Of a stretch of DNA of 8,025 nucleotides, positions 1 through 5,201 are shown one piece after another. Made by a program: the position numbers and the translations under genes. Origin of the DNA: Thiomonas sp. GTDB lineage: Bacteria; Pseudomonadota; Gammaproteobacteria; Burkholderiales; Burkholderiaceae_C. A model generated the notes under the pieces. The model made no database searches, had not been told where the DNA came from, and saw only the letters and a list, made by a program, of their open reading frames with translations. Position 1 is the stretch's first letter; the number at the start of each line of letters is the position of its first letter. The stretch is taken from positions 1 to 8,025 of the forward strand of contig DAIDHU010000345.1 of NCBI GenBank assembly GCA_027451915.1, written 5' to 3'.

Positions 1-818
1 AGGTTGTGGTTGCCGCCGAAGGTGTGGCTCCACGGCAGCCAGTCGCACAGCACCGGCTTGTCGTGCTCCAGGAAGCGCCACGCCTGCGCCACCATCTGCT
101 GGTTGGCGCACAGCATGCGATGGGTGTTGATCACCACCTTCGGATGCCCCGTCGAACCCGAGGTCAACAGATACTTGGCATGCGTGTCGGGCGTGATGGC
201 CTCGAAGGCCCGCATCACTTCGGGGCCCTCGGCGGTGCGCAGCAGGTTCTCGAAGCGCAACGCGCCGGGGTAGTCGTCGGCGCCGTCGCTGAACACCACC
301 ACCGCATGCTGGCCCGAGCCGGCGACGGCGGGGCCGTACACCGAGGCGTCGCTGGCGTAGATCAGCGCCGGGCCGAGGGTGTTGAGAATGCCGTGGATGC
401 GCGAGTAGTCGCCATCGTGCACCAGGCGGCAATAGGCACTCGACACCGTGCACACGGCGCGCCCGATGTGCATGCCGGCGAGCATCAGCAGCAGATGGTC
501 GATGGCGTTGTCGGACAGCACCACGATCGGCGCCTGCGGCATGAGCTTCAGGCCCAGCAGGCTTTGCGCGATGCGCCCGACCTGCTCGCGCGTGGCGCGC
601 CAGCTCAAGCGGCGCCAGGAGCCGTCCGCGACGCGCTCGGCGAAGGCCGGCGCATCCGGCGTGTCGCGCGCCCACTGCTCGAGCCACTCGCCCACGCAGC
701 GCGCATAGGGCTTGAGCGGCTCGGGCGACCGCAGCACGAAACTGCCATCGTCGAAAGCCACTCGCACCACCCGCTGCGGCGCCAGCCCGAGACGCAGCGC
801 GTGCGCCGTTGCATCCAT
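1..818 (-). CDS. fcs: Feruloyl-CoA synthase-type acyl-CoA ligase (N-terminal part, cut by window edge)
   Basis: This AMP-forming ligase of the ANL superfamily would activate a hydroxycinnamate such as ferulate with ATP and CoA in the cytoplasm. 272 residues are visible, about half of the family's usual 600 or so; the C-terminus lies beyond position 1. Seen: the phosphate-binding loop TSGSTGHPK at residues 219-227, followed by VVINTHRMLCANQQM, and then DWLPWSHTFGGNHN near 259-272. That combination is typical of the feruloyl-CoA synthase subgroup, as is the early segment LRSPEPLKPYARCVGEWLE (29-47). Start: ATG at 818 has GAGGAG six bases upstream; an in-frame ATG at 824 abuts that site and is less likely. 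The gene is divergent from a TetR gene with a palindrome between them. The stretch around residues 126-141 (SSAYCRLVHDGDYSRI) departs from the usual PVSPAYSL-like block, so the substrate may not be ferulate. No enoyl-CoA hydratase or vanillin dehydrogenase gene is visible next to it. Confidence 0.85.
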   Translation of the reverse strand, partial: MDATAHALRLGLAPQRVVRVAFDDGSFVLRSPEPLKPYARCVGEWLEQWARDTPDAPAFAERVADGSWRRLSWRATREQVGRIAQSLLGLKLMPQAPIVVLSDNAIDHLLLMLAGMHIGRAVCTVSSAYCRLVHDGDYSRIHGILNTLGPALIYASDASVYGPAVAGSGQHAVVVFSDGADDYPGALRFENLLRTAEGPEVMRAFEAITPDTHAKYLLTSGSTGHPKVVINTHRMLCANQQMVAQAWRFLEHDKPVLCDWLPWSHTFGGNHN

Positions 819-824
819 GCCCAT

Positions 825-830
825 CTCCTC
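825..830 (-). promoter_or_regulatory. Ribosome binding site of the acyl-CoA ligase gene
   Basis: GAGGAG on the minus strand lies six bases before the ATG at 818. It lies directly against the alternative ATG at 824, which argues for 818 as the true start. Confidence 0.7.
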
Positions 831-838
831 GCTTTTTC

Positions 839-854
839 CATACACATGTGTATG
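839..854. promoter_or_regulatory. 16-bp perfect palindrome, probable TetR operator
   Basis: CATACACATGTGTATG reads identically on both strands. It lies in the 61-bp gap between the divergent ligase and TetR genes, 20 bp from the ligase ATG and 25 bp from the tetR ATG. TetR-family repressors usually bind such dyads in the promoter shared with the divergent target. The inference is that the neighbouring TetR protein binds here and controls both genes, released by a CoA-thioester or a related aromatic ligand. The symmetry is directly visible; the binding is not proven. Confidence 0.75.
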
Positions 855-870
855 TGTTTGGACGTATGCT
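841..870 (+). promoter_or_regulatory. Possible tetR promoter overlapping the operator
   Basis: TACACA (841-846) and TATGCT (865-870) are each 4/6 matches to the sigma-70 -35 and -10 boxes, separated by 18 bp. If used, the -35 box would sit inside the palindrome, giving simple autorepression. The start point would fall within a few bases of the ATG at 880, leaving almost no leader. The match is weak. Confidence 0.25.
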
Positions 871-879
871 AGGCCTACA

Positions 880-1578
880 ATGACGCGCAAGGATCCGTAC
901 AAACCCGAGCCCGCGCCGCGCGCGGCCCACCGCATGCCCGCCTCCGAATCCCGTGCCCAACGCGCGCCGCGACGCCCTCGCGAAACCGCGGCGCGCCGCG
1001 AGACGCTGACTCCCGAACGCTGGATCGAGGCCGCCACCGAAGTCCTGGTCGATCACGGCATCGACAACGTGCGGGTGGACGTGCTGGCCACCCAGTTGTC
1101 GGTCACTCGCGGCAGCTTCTACTGGCATTTCCGCGATCGCGAGGATTTGCTGAGTCGGGTGCTGCAAAGCTGGCGCGACCGCTCCACCGAGCAGCTCACT
1201 GCGCGCCTGCAGGGCGCCAACCGCGACCCGCGCGTACAGCTTCGCGACGTGCTGTCCCTGCCCTTTCGCGGCCGCGCGGCGGCGCGCGCGGCGCGCATCG
1301 AGCTGGCGCTGCGGGCCTGGGCCCGGCACGACGCGATGGCGCGCCAGGCGGTCGATGAGGCCGACGCCAGCCGCATGGACTACATCGGCAGCCTGCTCGA
1401 GGCCATGGGCTTCCCCCGCGCCGAGGCTCGCCAGCGCGGGTTCCTGCTCTACAGCTACCTGCTCGCCGAGTCCCAGCTCGCCGGCGCGGGCAGCGCCGCC
1501 GAACGCGCCGCCCGCGGGCGTCTGGTCGAGGCGCTGGTGCTGCAACGCCTCGATCCCGCGCAGGCCGAGGCGCGCTGA
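880..1578 (+). CDS. TetR/AcrR-family transcriptional regulator
   Basis: A 232-residue DNA-binding repressor-type protein. The TetR N-terminal domain spans about residues 46-92: TPERWIEAATEVLVDHGIDN, then the helix-turn-helix VDVLATQLSVTRGSFYWHF (67-85), ending in the standard FYWHFRDREDLL. Residues about 100-232 form the helical ligand and dimer domain, which is too variable to name a ligand. Residues 1-44 are an unusually long Arg/Pro-rich extension before the first helix. Start: ATG 880 has only a weak AGG six bases upstream; an in-frame ATG at 934 has no better site, so the extension could be partly untranslated. The gene faces away from the acyl-CoA ligase gene, with the dyad at 839-854 between them, so control of that ligase and of itself is the natural inference. 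A strong hairpin straddles its stop codon. Confidence 0.9.
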   Translation: MTRKDPYKPEPAPRAAHRMPASESRAQRAPRRPRETAARRETLTPERWIEAATEVLVDHGIDNVRVDVLATQLSVTRGSFYWHFRDREDLLSRVLQSWRDRSTEQLTARLQGANRDPRVQLRDVLSLPFRGRAAARAARIELALRAWARHDAMARQAVDEADASRMDYIGSLLEAMGFPRAEARQRGFLLYSYLLAESQLAGAGSAAERAARGRLVEALVLQRLDPAQAEAR

Positions 1579-1591
1579 AACCCTTCAGCGC
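1572..1591. terminator. Hairpin straddling the tetR stop codon, between convergent genes
   Basis: GCGCTGAA (1572-1579) and TTCAGCGC (1584-1591) form a perfect 8-bp stem around an ACCC loop, and the stem contains the TGA stop of tetR. There is no T-tract on either side, so this is not a canonical intrinsic terminator. It could act as a 3'-end stabiliser or aid termination for the convergent tetR and dioxygenase transcripts. Confidence 0.45.
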
Positions 1592-1615
1592 CTGGCGCGC
1601 GCGGCGCGCAGGCGC
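1588..1615. repeat. Second, overlapping GC-rich inverted repeat in the convergent gap
   Basis: GCGCCTG (1588-1594) pairs with CAGGCGC (1609-1615), and the GCGC-rich interior can extend the stem with a bulge. It shares bases with the hairpin at 1572-1591, so the two structures are mutually exclusive. No T-tract follows. Confidence 0.35.
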
Positions 1616-1630
1616 GGGCACGGCGCGGAC

Positions 1631-2437
1631 TCATCGCGCCGGGTCGCCGAAACTCCAGTTGGACACCGACAGGCCGCCGAAGAAATCGTCCTCGTGGTAG
1701 CTGCGCGAGGCGGCTTCGTGCTCCGCGGCGCCCACGACCACCATCAGCGGCAGCAGGTGCTCCTCCCGCGGGTGGGCCTGGCGCGCCGCGGGCGCCCCCT
1801 CCCACGCGGCCAATGCATCCGAGCGCGCCGCACCGGAATTCGCCAGCGAGATATCCAGCCAGTGGTCGAAGGCCGCGGAGGCCTGCCGGCCCGCCGGGCC
1901 GAAGGCGCGCAGGTTGTGATAACTCAGCCCGCTGCCGATGATCAGCACGCCCTCGTCCCGCAACGGGGCCAGGGCCCGGCCCAGGGCCAGATGCTCCCGC
2001 GGGTCCAGGCCACGCCGCAGCGACAGTTGCATCGTGGGCATGTCGGCCTGGGGGTAGATCACCGCCATGGGGGAATACATGCCGTGGTCGAAGCCGCGCT
2101 CGCGGTCTTCAGCCACCGCGATGCCGTCCGCGCGCAGCAATTCCTGCACGCGTTGCGCGAGCTCCGGAGCGCCCGGCGCCGCATAGCGGATGCCGTAGGT
2201 GTAGTCCGGGAATCCGCCATAGTCGTAGATCATGCCTGGCGCCGGATTCGACTGCACCGTGAACACCGGCTCCTCCCAGTGGGCCGAGACCATGAGCACC
2301 GCGCGCGGCCGTGCCCCGATCTCCTCGGGCACGCGGCTCAGCGCCGCCCCCAGGCGGTCGTAGGCGCCGTTCCACTCCTCCTTCATCCAGGGCCAGGGAC
2401 CGCCGCCGTGCGACAGGAACAGGGTCGGAAATTTCAT
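1631..2437 (-). CDS. DODA/YgiD-type class III extradiol ring-cleavage dioxygenase
   Basis: A 268-residue cytoplasmic enzyme of the LigB/DODA superfamily (4,5-DOPA dioxygenase extradiol type), which opens catecholic rings with a single metal ion. Seen: LFLSHGGGP with H10, VSAHWEEP with H53, FDHGMYSP with H118, GSGLSYHNLR with H174 and REEHLLPL with H227. These are the conserved histidines of the family, where H10, H53 and H227 would be the metal ligands. Length matches the family. Start: ATG 2437 gives the usual MKFPTLFLSHGGG beginning, with AAGGAG nine bases upstream. It is the last gene of a three-gene leftward operon behind the DoxX gene (69-bp gap holding a hairpin). Bacterial members have poorly known physiological substrates. 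Here a catechol or quinol from aromatic breakdown is an inference only. Confidence 0.88.
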   Translation of the reverse strand: MKFPTLFLSHGGGPWPWMKEEWNGAYDRLGAALSRVPEEIGARPRAVLMVSAHWEEPVFTVQSNPAPGMIYDYGGFPDYTYGIRYAAPGAPELAQRVQELLRADGIAVAEDRERGFDHGMYSPMAVIYPQADMPTMQLSLRRGLDPREHLALGRALAPLRDEGVLIIGSGLSYHNLRAFGPAGRQASAAFDHWLDISLANSGAARSDALAAWEGAPAARQAHPREEHLLPLMVVVGAAEHEAASRSYHEDDFFGGLSVSNWSFGDPAR

Positions 2438-2463
2438 GGCAATGTTCTCCTTGGAAAGCGAGC

Positions 2464-2484
2464 GCCCGGGCGCCATGCCCGGGC
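2464..2484. repeat. Intra-operon hairpin between the doxX-like and dioxygenase genes
   Basis: Two copies of GCCCGGGC (2464-2471 and 2477-2484), itself a palindrome, flank GCCAT. They can form an 8-bp all-GC stem with a 5-base loop. It lies in the 69-bp gap just before the dioxygenase ribosome site. It may stabilise or partly end the upstream message; there is no T-tract. Confidence 0.5.
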
Positions 2485-2506
2485 CGCTGCGGCAGGCCCC
2501 GGACTC

Positions 2507-2917
2507 TCAGGCCCGAGGAGCCACGGAAGGCCGAAGGGCCAGGGCCCCGTCCCCGAGCAGACTCAGCACGACCAGGGATACCGCCCAGAACGCAGGATAT
2601 TCCCAACCCCCGCCCTTGTTGGTGAACAGCCATCCGTTGGCGCCGTGCACCATCACGATGGTGCCCAGCATTTCCAGGGCCAGGGGAATGGCCACCCAGG
2701 GGGCGTAGATGCCGAGCACCAGTGCGACGCCCCCGAGGGTCTCCAGGGCGATGGTGGCGTAGGCGGCGATGGCCGGCAGGTGCAGCGAGGCGAAGTAGGA
2801 CACGAAGCCGGGAATGGTGAACACGAACACCTTCAGGGCGAGGTGGGCCAGGAACAGGATGCCCAGGCTCACGCGCAGCAGCGCGATGCCGTAGGGGGCG
2901 GTGGATGTGCGAATCAT
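2507..2917 (-). CDS. DoxX-family inner-membrane protein
   Basis: A 136-residue protein with four predicted membrane spans at about residues 9-33, 47-70, 74-92 and 107-128. The first carries the family-like LLRVSLGILFLAHLALK, and the tail (LGDGALAL) resembles the usual DoxX ending. DoxX/DoxD-like proteins are linked to quinone-dependent oxidation and redox stress, but the biochemical role of most members is unknown. Start: ATG 2917 has GGGAG six bases upstream; an in-frame TTG at 2932 lacks such a site. The conserved-looking loop HGANGWLFTNKGGGWEYP (91-108) lies between spans 3 and 4. It sits between the reductase (28-bp gap) and the dioxygenase, so it is co-transcribed with two redox enzymes. 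This suggests a shared job in handling quinones or catechols at the membrane (inference). Confidence 0.85.
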   Translation of the reverse strand: MIRTSTAPYGIALLRVSLGILFLAHLALKVFVFTIPGFVSYFASLHLPAIAAYATIALETLGGVALVLGIYAPWVAIPLALEMLGTIVMVHGANGWLFTNKGGGWEYPAFWAVSLVVLSLLGDGALALRPSVAPRA

Positions 2918-2923
2918 GGTGTG

Positions 2924-2928
2924 CTCCC
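2924..2928 (-). promoter_or_regulatory. Ribosome binding site of the DoxX-family gene
   Basis: GGGAG on the minus strand lies six bases ahead of the ATG at 2917 and decides between that start and the upstream in-frame TTG at 2932. Confidence 0.6.
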
Positions 2929-2945
2929 GCAAGGGTGGTGGGTAC

Positions 2946-3569
2946 TCAGGCCTGGCGCAGCCAGGTCGGAGCGATCAGGGTGCCCAGGCCGGCGCCGTAG
3001 CCCAGATAGATGTTGAGCCCGGCCAGGGGTTCCAGGTAGCGGGCGTTGCGCAAGGGCCCGGCGTCGATCACGTCGAAGCCCATGGAGCGCGCCAGGTCCG
3101 CCACCCGCTGCCTGGCCTGCGCGTCGTCGGCCGCCACGAACACCGGCACCACCTGCCCGTCCGGCAGGCGCGCGCCCGCCGCCAGGCGCTGGGCGAACAC
3201 CGTGTTGAAGGCCTTGACCACATGCAGCTTCGGCAGCACGCCGGCGATCTGCTCGGCCGCGGAGCTCGAGTGCCCCAGCGTCAGGCCCATGTAGTCGGGC
3301 GTCAGCGGGTTCGTGATGTCGACCACCACCGCGCCATCGGGAAGGCCGGCCGCGCGCAGCGCCGCGACGGCGTCCGCGTAGCCCGTGGCCAGGATCACGA
3401 GATCACTGGACGCCGCGCGCGCCGGGTCCGAGCTCGCGCCGAAGCGCTCGGCGCAGGCACGGGCCTTCGCGGAGTCGCGCCCCAGGATGTTGAGCGAATG
3501 TCCGGCGGCCTGCAGTTGCTGGGCGAAGGCCGTGCCCATGTTGCCGGTACCGAGAAGGGTGATGTTCAT
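2946..3569 (-). CDS. NADP-dependent reductase, F420-reductase-like Rossmann protein (COG2085 type)
   Basis: A 207-residue cytoplasmic protein. The N-terminal dinucleotide fold is plain: MNITLLGTGNMG with the glycine-rich loop at residues 7-12, and then LGRDSAKA (29-36), whose Arg31 after the second strand suggests NADP rather than NAD. DLVILAT (56-62), VVDITNPL (82-89) and LHVVKAFNTVF (115-125) are hallmarks of the NADPH-dependent F420 reductase/oxidoreductase-like family. The C-terminus (GLNIYLGYGAGLGTLIAPTW, 184-203) is hydrophobic. Many proteobacterial members have no F420 and act on unknown substrates. Start: ATG 3569 with AAGGA about eight bases upstream; open frame extends further upstream but matches nothing in the family. 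It is the first gene of the leftward operon and is divergent from lysR, whose operator region is shared. A reductase partner for quinone or aldehyde products is an inference. Confidence 0.85.
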   Translation of the reverse strand: MNITLLGTGNMGTAFAQQLQAAGHSLNILGRDSAKARACAERFGASSDPARAASSDLVILATGYADAVAALRAAGLPDGAVVVDITNPLTPDYMGLTLGHSSSAAEQIAGVLPKLHVVKAFNTVFAQRLAAGARLPDGQVVPVFVAADDAQARQRVADLARSMGFDVIDAGPLRNARYLEPLAGLNIYLGYGAGLGTLIAPTWLRQA

Positions 3570-3686
3570 GATGAATGTCCTTTGCGCTTGGTGGATTCCC
3601 CAGCCGGCCTCGCGGTGGCGCGAGGAGCAGCTGGGCCATGAACAGCACTTTATGCCCTGGTTTTCCGCAAAAAAAGCCGATTCCCA

Positions 3687-3714
3687 GCAATGCACTATTG
3701 CGACATTCGCAATA
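3687..3714. promoter_or_regulatory. Probable LysR binding region with three alternating half-sites
   Basis: GCAAT (3687-3691), ATTGC (3697-3701) and GCAAT (3709-3713) alternate in orientation at about one helical turn. The right pair extends to TATTGCG-N5-CGCAATA (3696-3714) and contains the LysR-type T-N11-A motif (T3699 to A3711). It lies 13 bp before the lysR ATG and about 120 bp before the reductase ATG, in the shared 158-bp divergent gap. Autorepression of lysR plus ligand-dependent activation of the leftward operon is the usual arrangement (inference). Confidence 0.7.
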
Positions 3715-3727
3715 ACATGGGCCCATC

Positions 3728-4627
3728 ATGGATCTGTTCACGGCTACGCGGGTGTTCGTGCAGGTGGTGGACTCCGGCAGTTTCGCGCGGGCCGCCGAGG
3801 TGCTGGATCTGTCCAACGCGGTGGTCACGCGTCAGGTCGCCGCGCTCGAGCGGCACCTGGGTGCGCGCCTGCTCAACCGCACGACGCGGCGCATGTCCCT
3901 GACCGACGCCGGGGAGGAGTTCCACGCCCGCTGCCGCTCCATCCTGGAGCAGTTCGCCGAGGCCGAGGCCGTGGCCTCGCGGGGCGCGCGCAGTCCGGTG
4001 GGGCTGCTGCGGCTGTCGGCCCCGCTGTCCTACGGAATCTCTCACCTGGCCCCGGTCCTGGCCCGCTTTCGCCAGCGGTACCCGCAACTGCGCCTGGACG
4101 TGGACCTCAGCGACCGCCTGGTCGACCTTGCCAACGAGGGCATCGACGTGGCGCTGCGCATCGCCACCCGGCTCGACCCCGGCATCGTGTCGCGGCGCAT
4201 CGCCACGCTGGACGCCGTGGTCTGCGCCTCCCCCGACTACCTGCGAAGGTGTGGCCTGCCGCGCGAGCCGGCGGAACTCGCGGGACACGACACCCTGGGC
4301 TTCAGCTACTTGTGGGCGGGCGACGAATGGCCCTTCACGGCCCCCGACGGCCGCCGCGAGCACATTCGCGTGCATCCCGAGGTGCACTCCAGCAACGGCG
4401 AGCTGTTGCGCGAGCTGGCGATCGCGGGCGGCGGCATCATCCTGCAGCCTCGCTTCATCGTCGAGGAGGCCCTCCAACGCGGCGCCCTGGTGCCGATCCT
4501 GGAGTCGTACCGAAGCCTCGAGCTGACCCTGCATGCCGTGTACCTCAGCCACCGCTACCTGCCGAGCAAGGTGCGGGTGTTCATCGACTTCCTGCTCGAG
4601 ACCCTGGGAACCGCGGTGCCGAAATGA
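3728..4627 (+). CDS. LysR-type transcriptional regulator
   Basis: A 299-residue protein of standard LysR length. The winged helix-turn-helix occupies about residues 1-60: FVQVVDSGSFARAAEVLDLS (10-29), VVTRQVAALERHLGARLLNR (32-51), then the wing RRMSLTDAGEEF. Residues about 70-86 form the linker helix and 92-299 the two-lobed ligand domain, including GLLRLSAPLSYG, GIDVALRIA and HSSNGELLRELAIAGGGI. It belongs to the large subgroup typified by regulators of aldehyde and quinone-stress genes. Start: ATG 3728 gives the normal MDLFTATRVF beginning; the Shine-Dalgarno is weak and sits in a small palindrome (ATGGGCCCAT, 3717-3726), so translation may be low. It is divergent from the reductase-DoxX-dioxygenase operon, its likely target. 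Its stop overlaps the start of the next gene. Confidence 0.93.
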   Translation: MDLFTATRVFVQVVDSGSFARAAEVLDLSNAVVTRQVAALERHLGARLLNRTTRRMSLTDAGEEFHARCRSILEQFAEAEAVASRGARSPVGLLRLSAPLSYGISHLAPVLARFRQRYPQLRLDVDLSDRLVDLANEGIDVALRIATRLDPGIVSRRIATLDAVVCASPDYLRRCGLPREPAELAGHDTLGFSYLWAGDEWPFTAPDGRREHIRVHPEVHSSNGELLRELAIAGGGIILQPRFIVEEALQRGALVPILESYRSLELTLHAVYLSHRYLPSKVRVFIDFLLETLGTAVPK

Positions 4628-5157
4628 GAGACGACAGCGACGACAGCGAGGCCAGGGCGCGCGCCACCTGGCTGCGAGCGCGCCAGGCATGGGGTGGAAC
4701 CATCACGGCGCTGGAGTTCGGCGAGACCGCCTCGGCCGTCGCCGTCGGCGCTCGCTCCGAGCCCGAGCGGGTGATCCGGATTCCACTCGGCGTGGGGGAT
4801 CTGGCGCGCAGGTATTTCCAGGCACCGAGGCCTGGCGAGAGCGCGATCGAGGCTGCGATCGCCGAGGTCGAGGAGCTGATCATGCCGCTGCGCTCCCTGG
4901 TACCGCGCGATTCGCGCTGCGCCACGGGGGATCCGCGCGTGATCCGCATCGCCCAGGCGCTCGAGGCCCCGCCCGGACCCGGGCTGTGCCTGAGCACCCA
5001 AGGGGTCGAGCTGGGTTTCAACCGCTGGGTATCCATCGCGCTCGGCCGGCCCGCCACCCAGGACACGATCCCTACGGATCCCGGGTTCGCCGCGAGTCTG
5101 CTGCTGCTGCGGGAGTGGCTGCATCACATGTCGTTCGAGAACATCGGCGTCGTCTGA
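4624..5157 (+). CDS. Unassigned protein with degenerate Ppx/GppA-like features, coupled to lysR
   Basis: A 177-residue protein whose ATG overlaps the lysR stop (ATGA), so it is probably translated by re-initiation. I do not recognise a named family. The order of motifs recalls the second actin-like half of exopolyphosphatase/GppA proteins. TALEFGETASAVAVG (28-42) sits where those have a DIGGGSTELVxG-like strand. RVIRIPLGVGDLARRYF (49-65) sits where they have SLPLGAVRLTERF, followed by a long helix (72-91). CATGDPRVIRIAQAL (99-113) sits where they have VGTGGTATTLA. The acidic and glycine residues of the phosphate loop are largely lost, so catalysis is doubtful. The N-terminus is charged (MRDDSDDSEARARA). 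No signal peptide or membrane span is seen. It is convergent with the maleylpyruvate isomerase gene. It may modulate the LysR protein (speculation). Confidence 0.75.
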   Translation: MRDDSDDSEARARATWLRARQAWGGTITALEFGETASAVAVGARSEPERVIRIPLGVGDLARRYFQAPRPGESAIEAAIAEVEELIMPLRSLVPRDSRCATGDPRVIRIAQALEAPPGPGLCLSTQGVELGFNRWVSIALGRPATQDTIPTDPGFAASLLLLREWLHHMSFENIGVV

Positions 5158-5172
5158 TCGCGGCGAGCGCCG

Positions 5173-5200
5173 GGCGCGCGCCGACACGGCGCGGCGCGCC
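5173..5200. terminator. GC-rich hairpin in the convergent gap
   Basis: GGCGCGC (5173-5179) pairs with GCGCGCC (5194-5200), with inner GCC/GGC pairing around GACAC. An alternative fold is CGCGCC (5177-5182) with GGCGCG (5188-5193). It fills the 44-bp gap between two convergent stops. No T-tract follows on either strand, so it may block read-through or protect 3' ends rather than act as a textbook terminator. Confidence 0.4.
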
Positions 5201-5201
5201 T

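Noticed and set aside
6..872. Long plus-strand open frame antisense to the acyl-CoA ligase gene
   Set aside because: Its product is rich in His, Arg, Gln and Ala with no family motif, and the opposite strand encodes a clear ligase. It is a GC-driven shadow.
1355..3016. Plus-strand open frame of 553 codons crossing the tetR end and the dioxygenase/DoxX genes
   Set aside because: Low-complexity His/Arg/Gln-rich translation without motifs; antisense to two recognisable genes.
3669..3675. Run of seven A's (T's on the minus strand) considered as part of a terminator
   Set aside because: It lies between two divergently transcribed genes, where no transcript should end, and no GC stem precedes it. 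It is more likely part of the AT-rich promoter region.
3570..3695. Possible 42-residue N-terminal extension of the NADP reductase
   Set aside because: Family members begin at the Rossmann strand (MNITLLGTGNMG), ATG 3569 has AAGGA upstream, and the extension covers the divergent promoter region.
3695..4690. Minus-strand open frame of 331 codons opposite lysR
   Set aside because: LysR on the plus strand is unmistakable; the antisense product has shadow composition and no recognisable fold.
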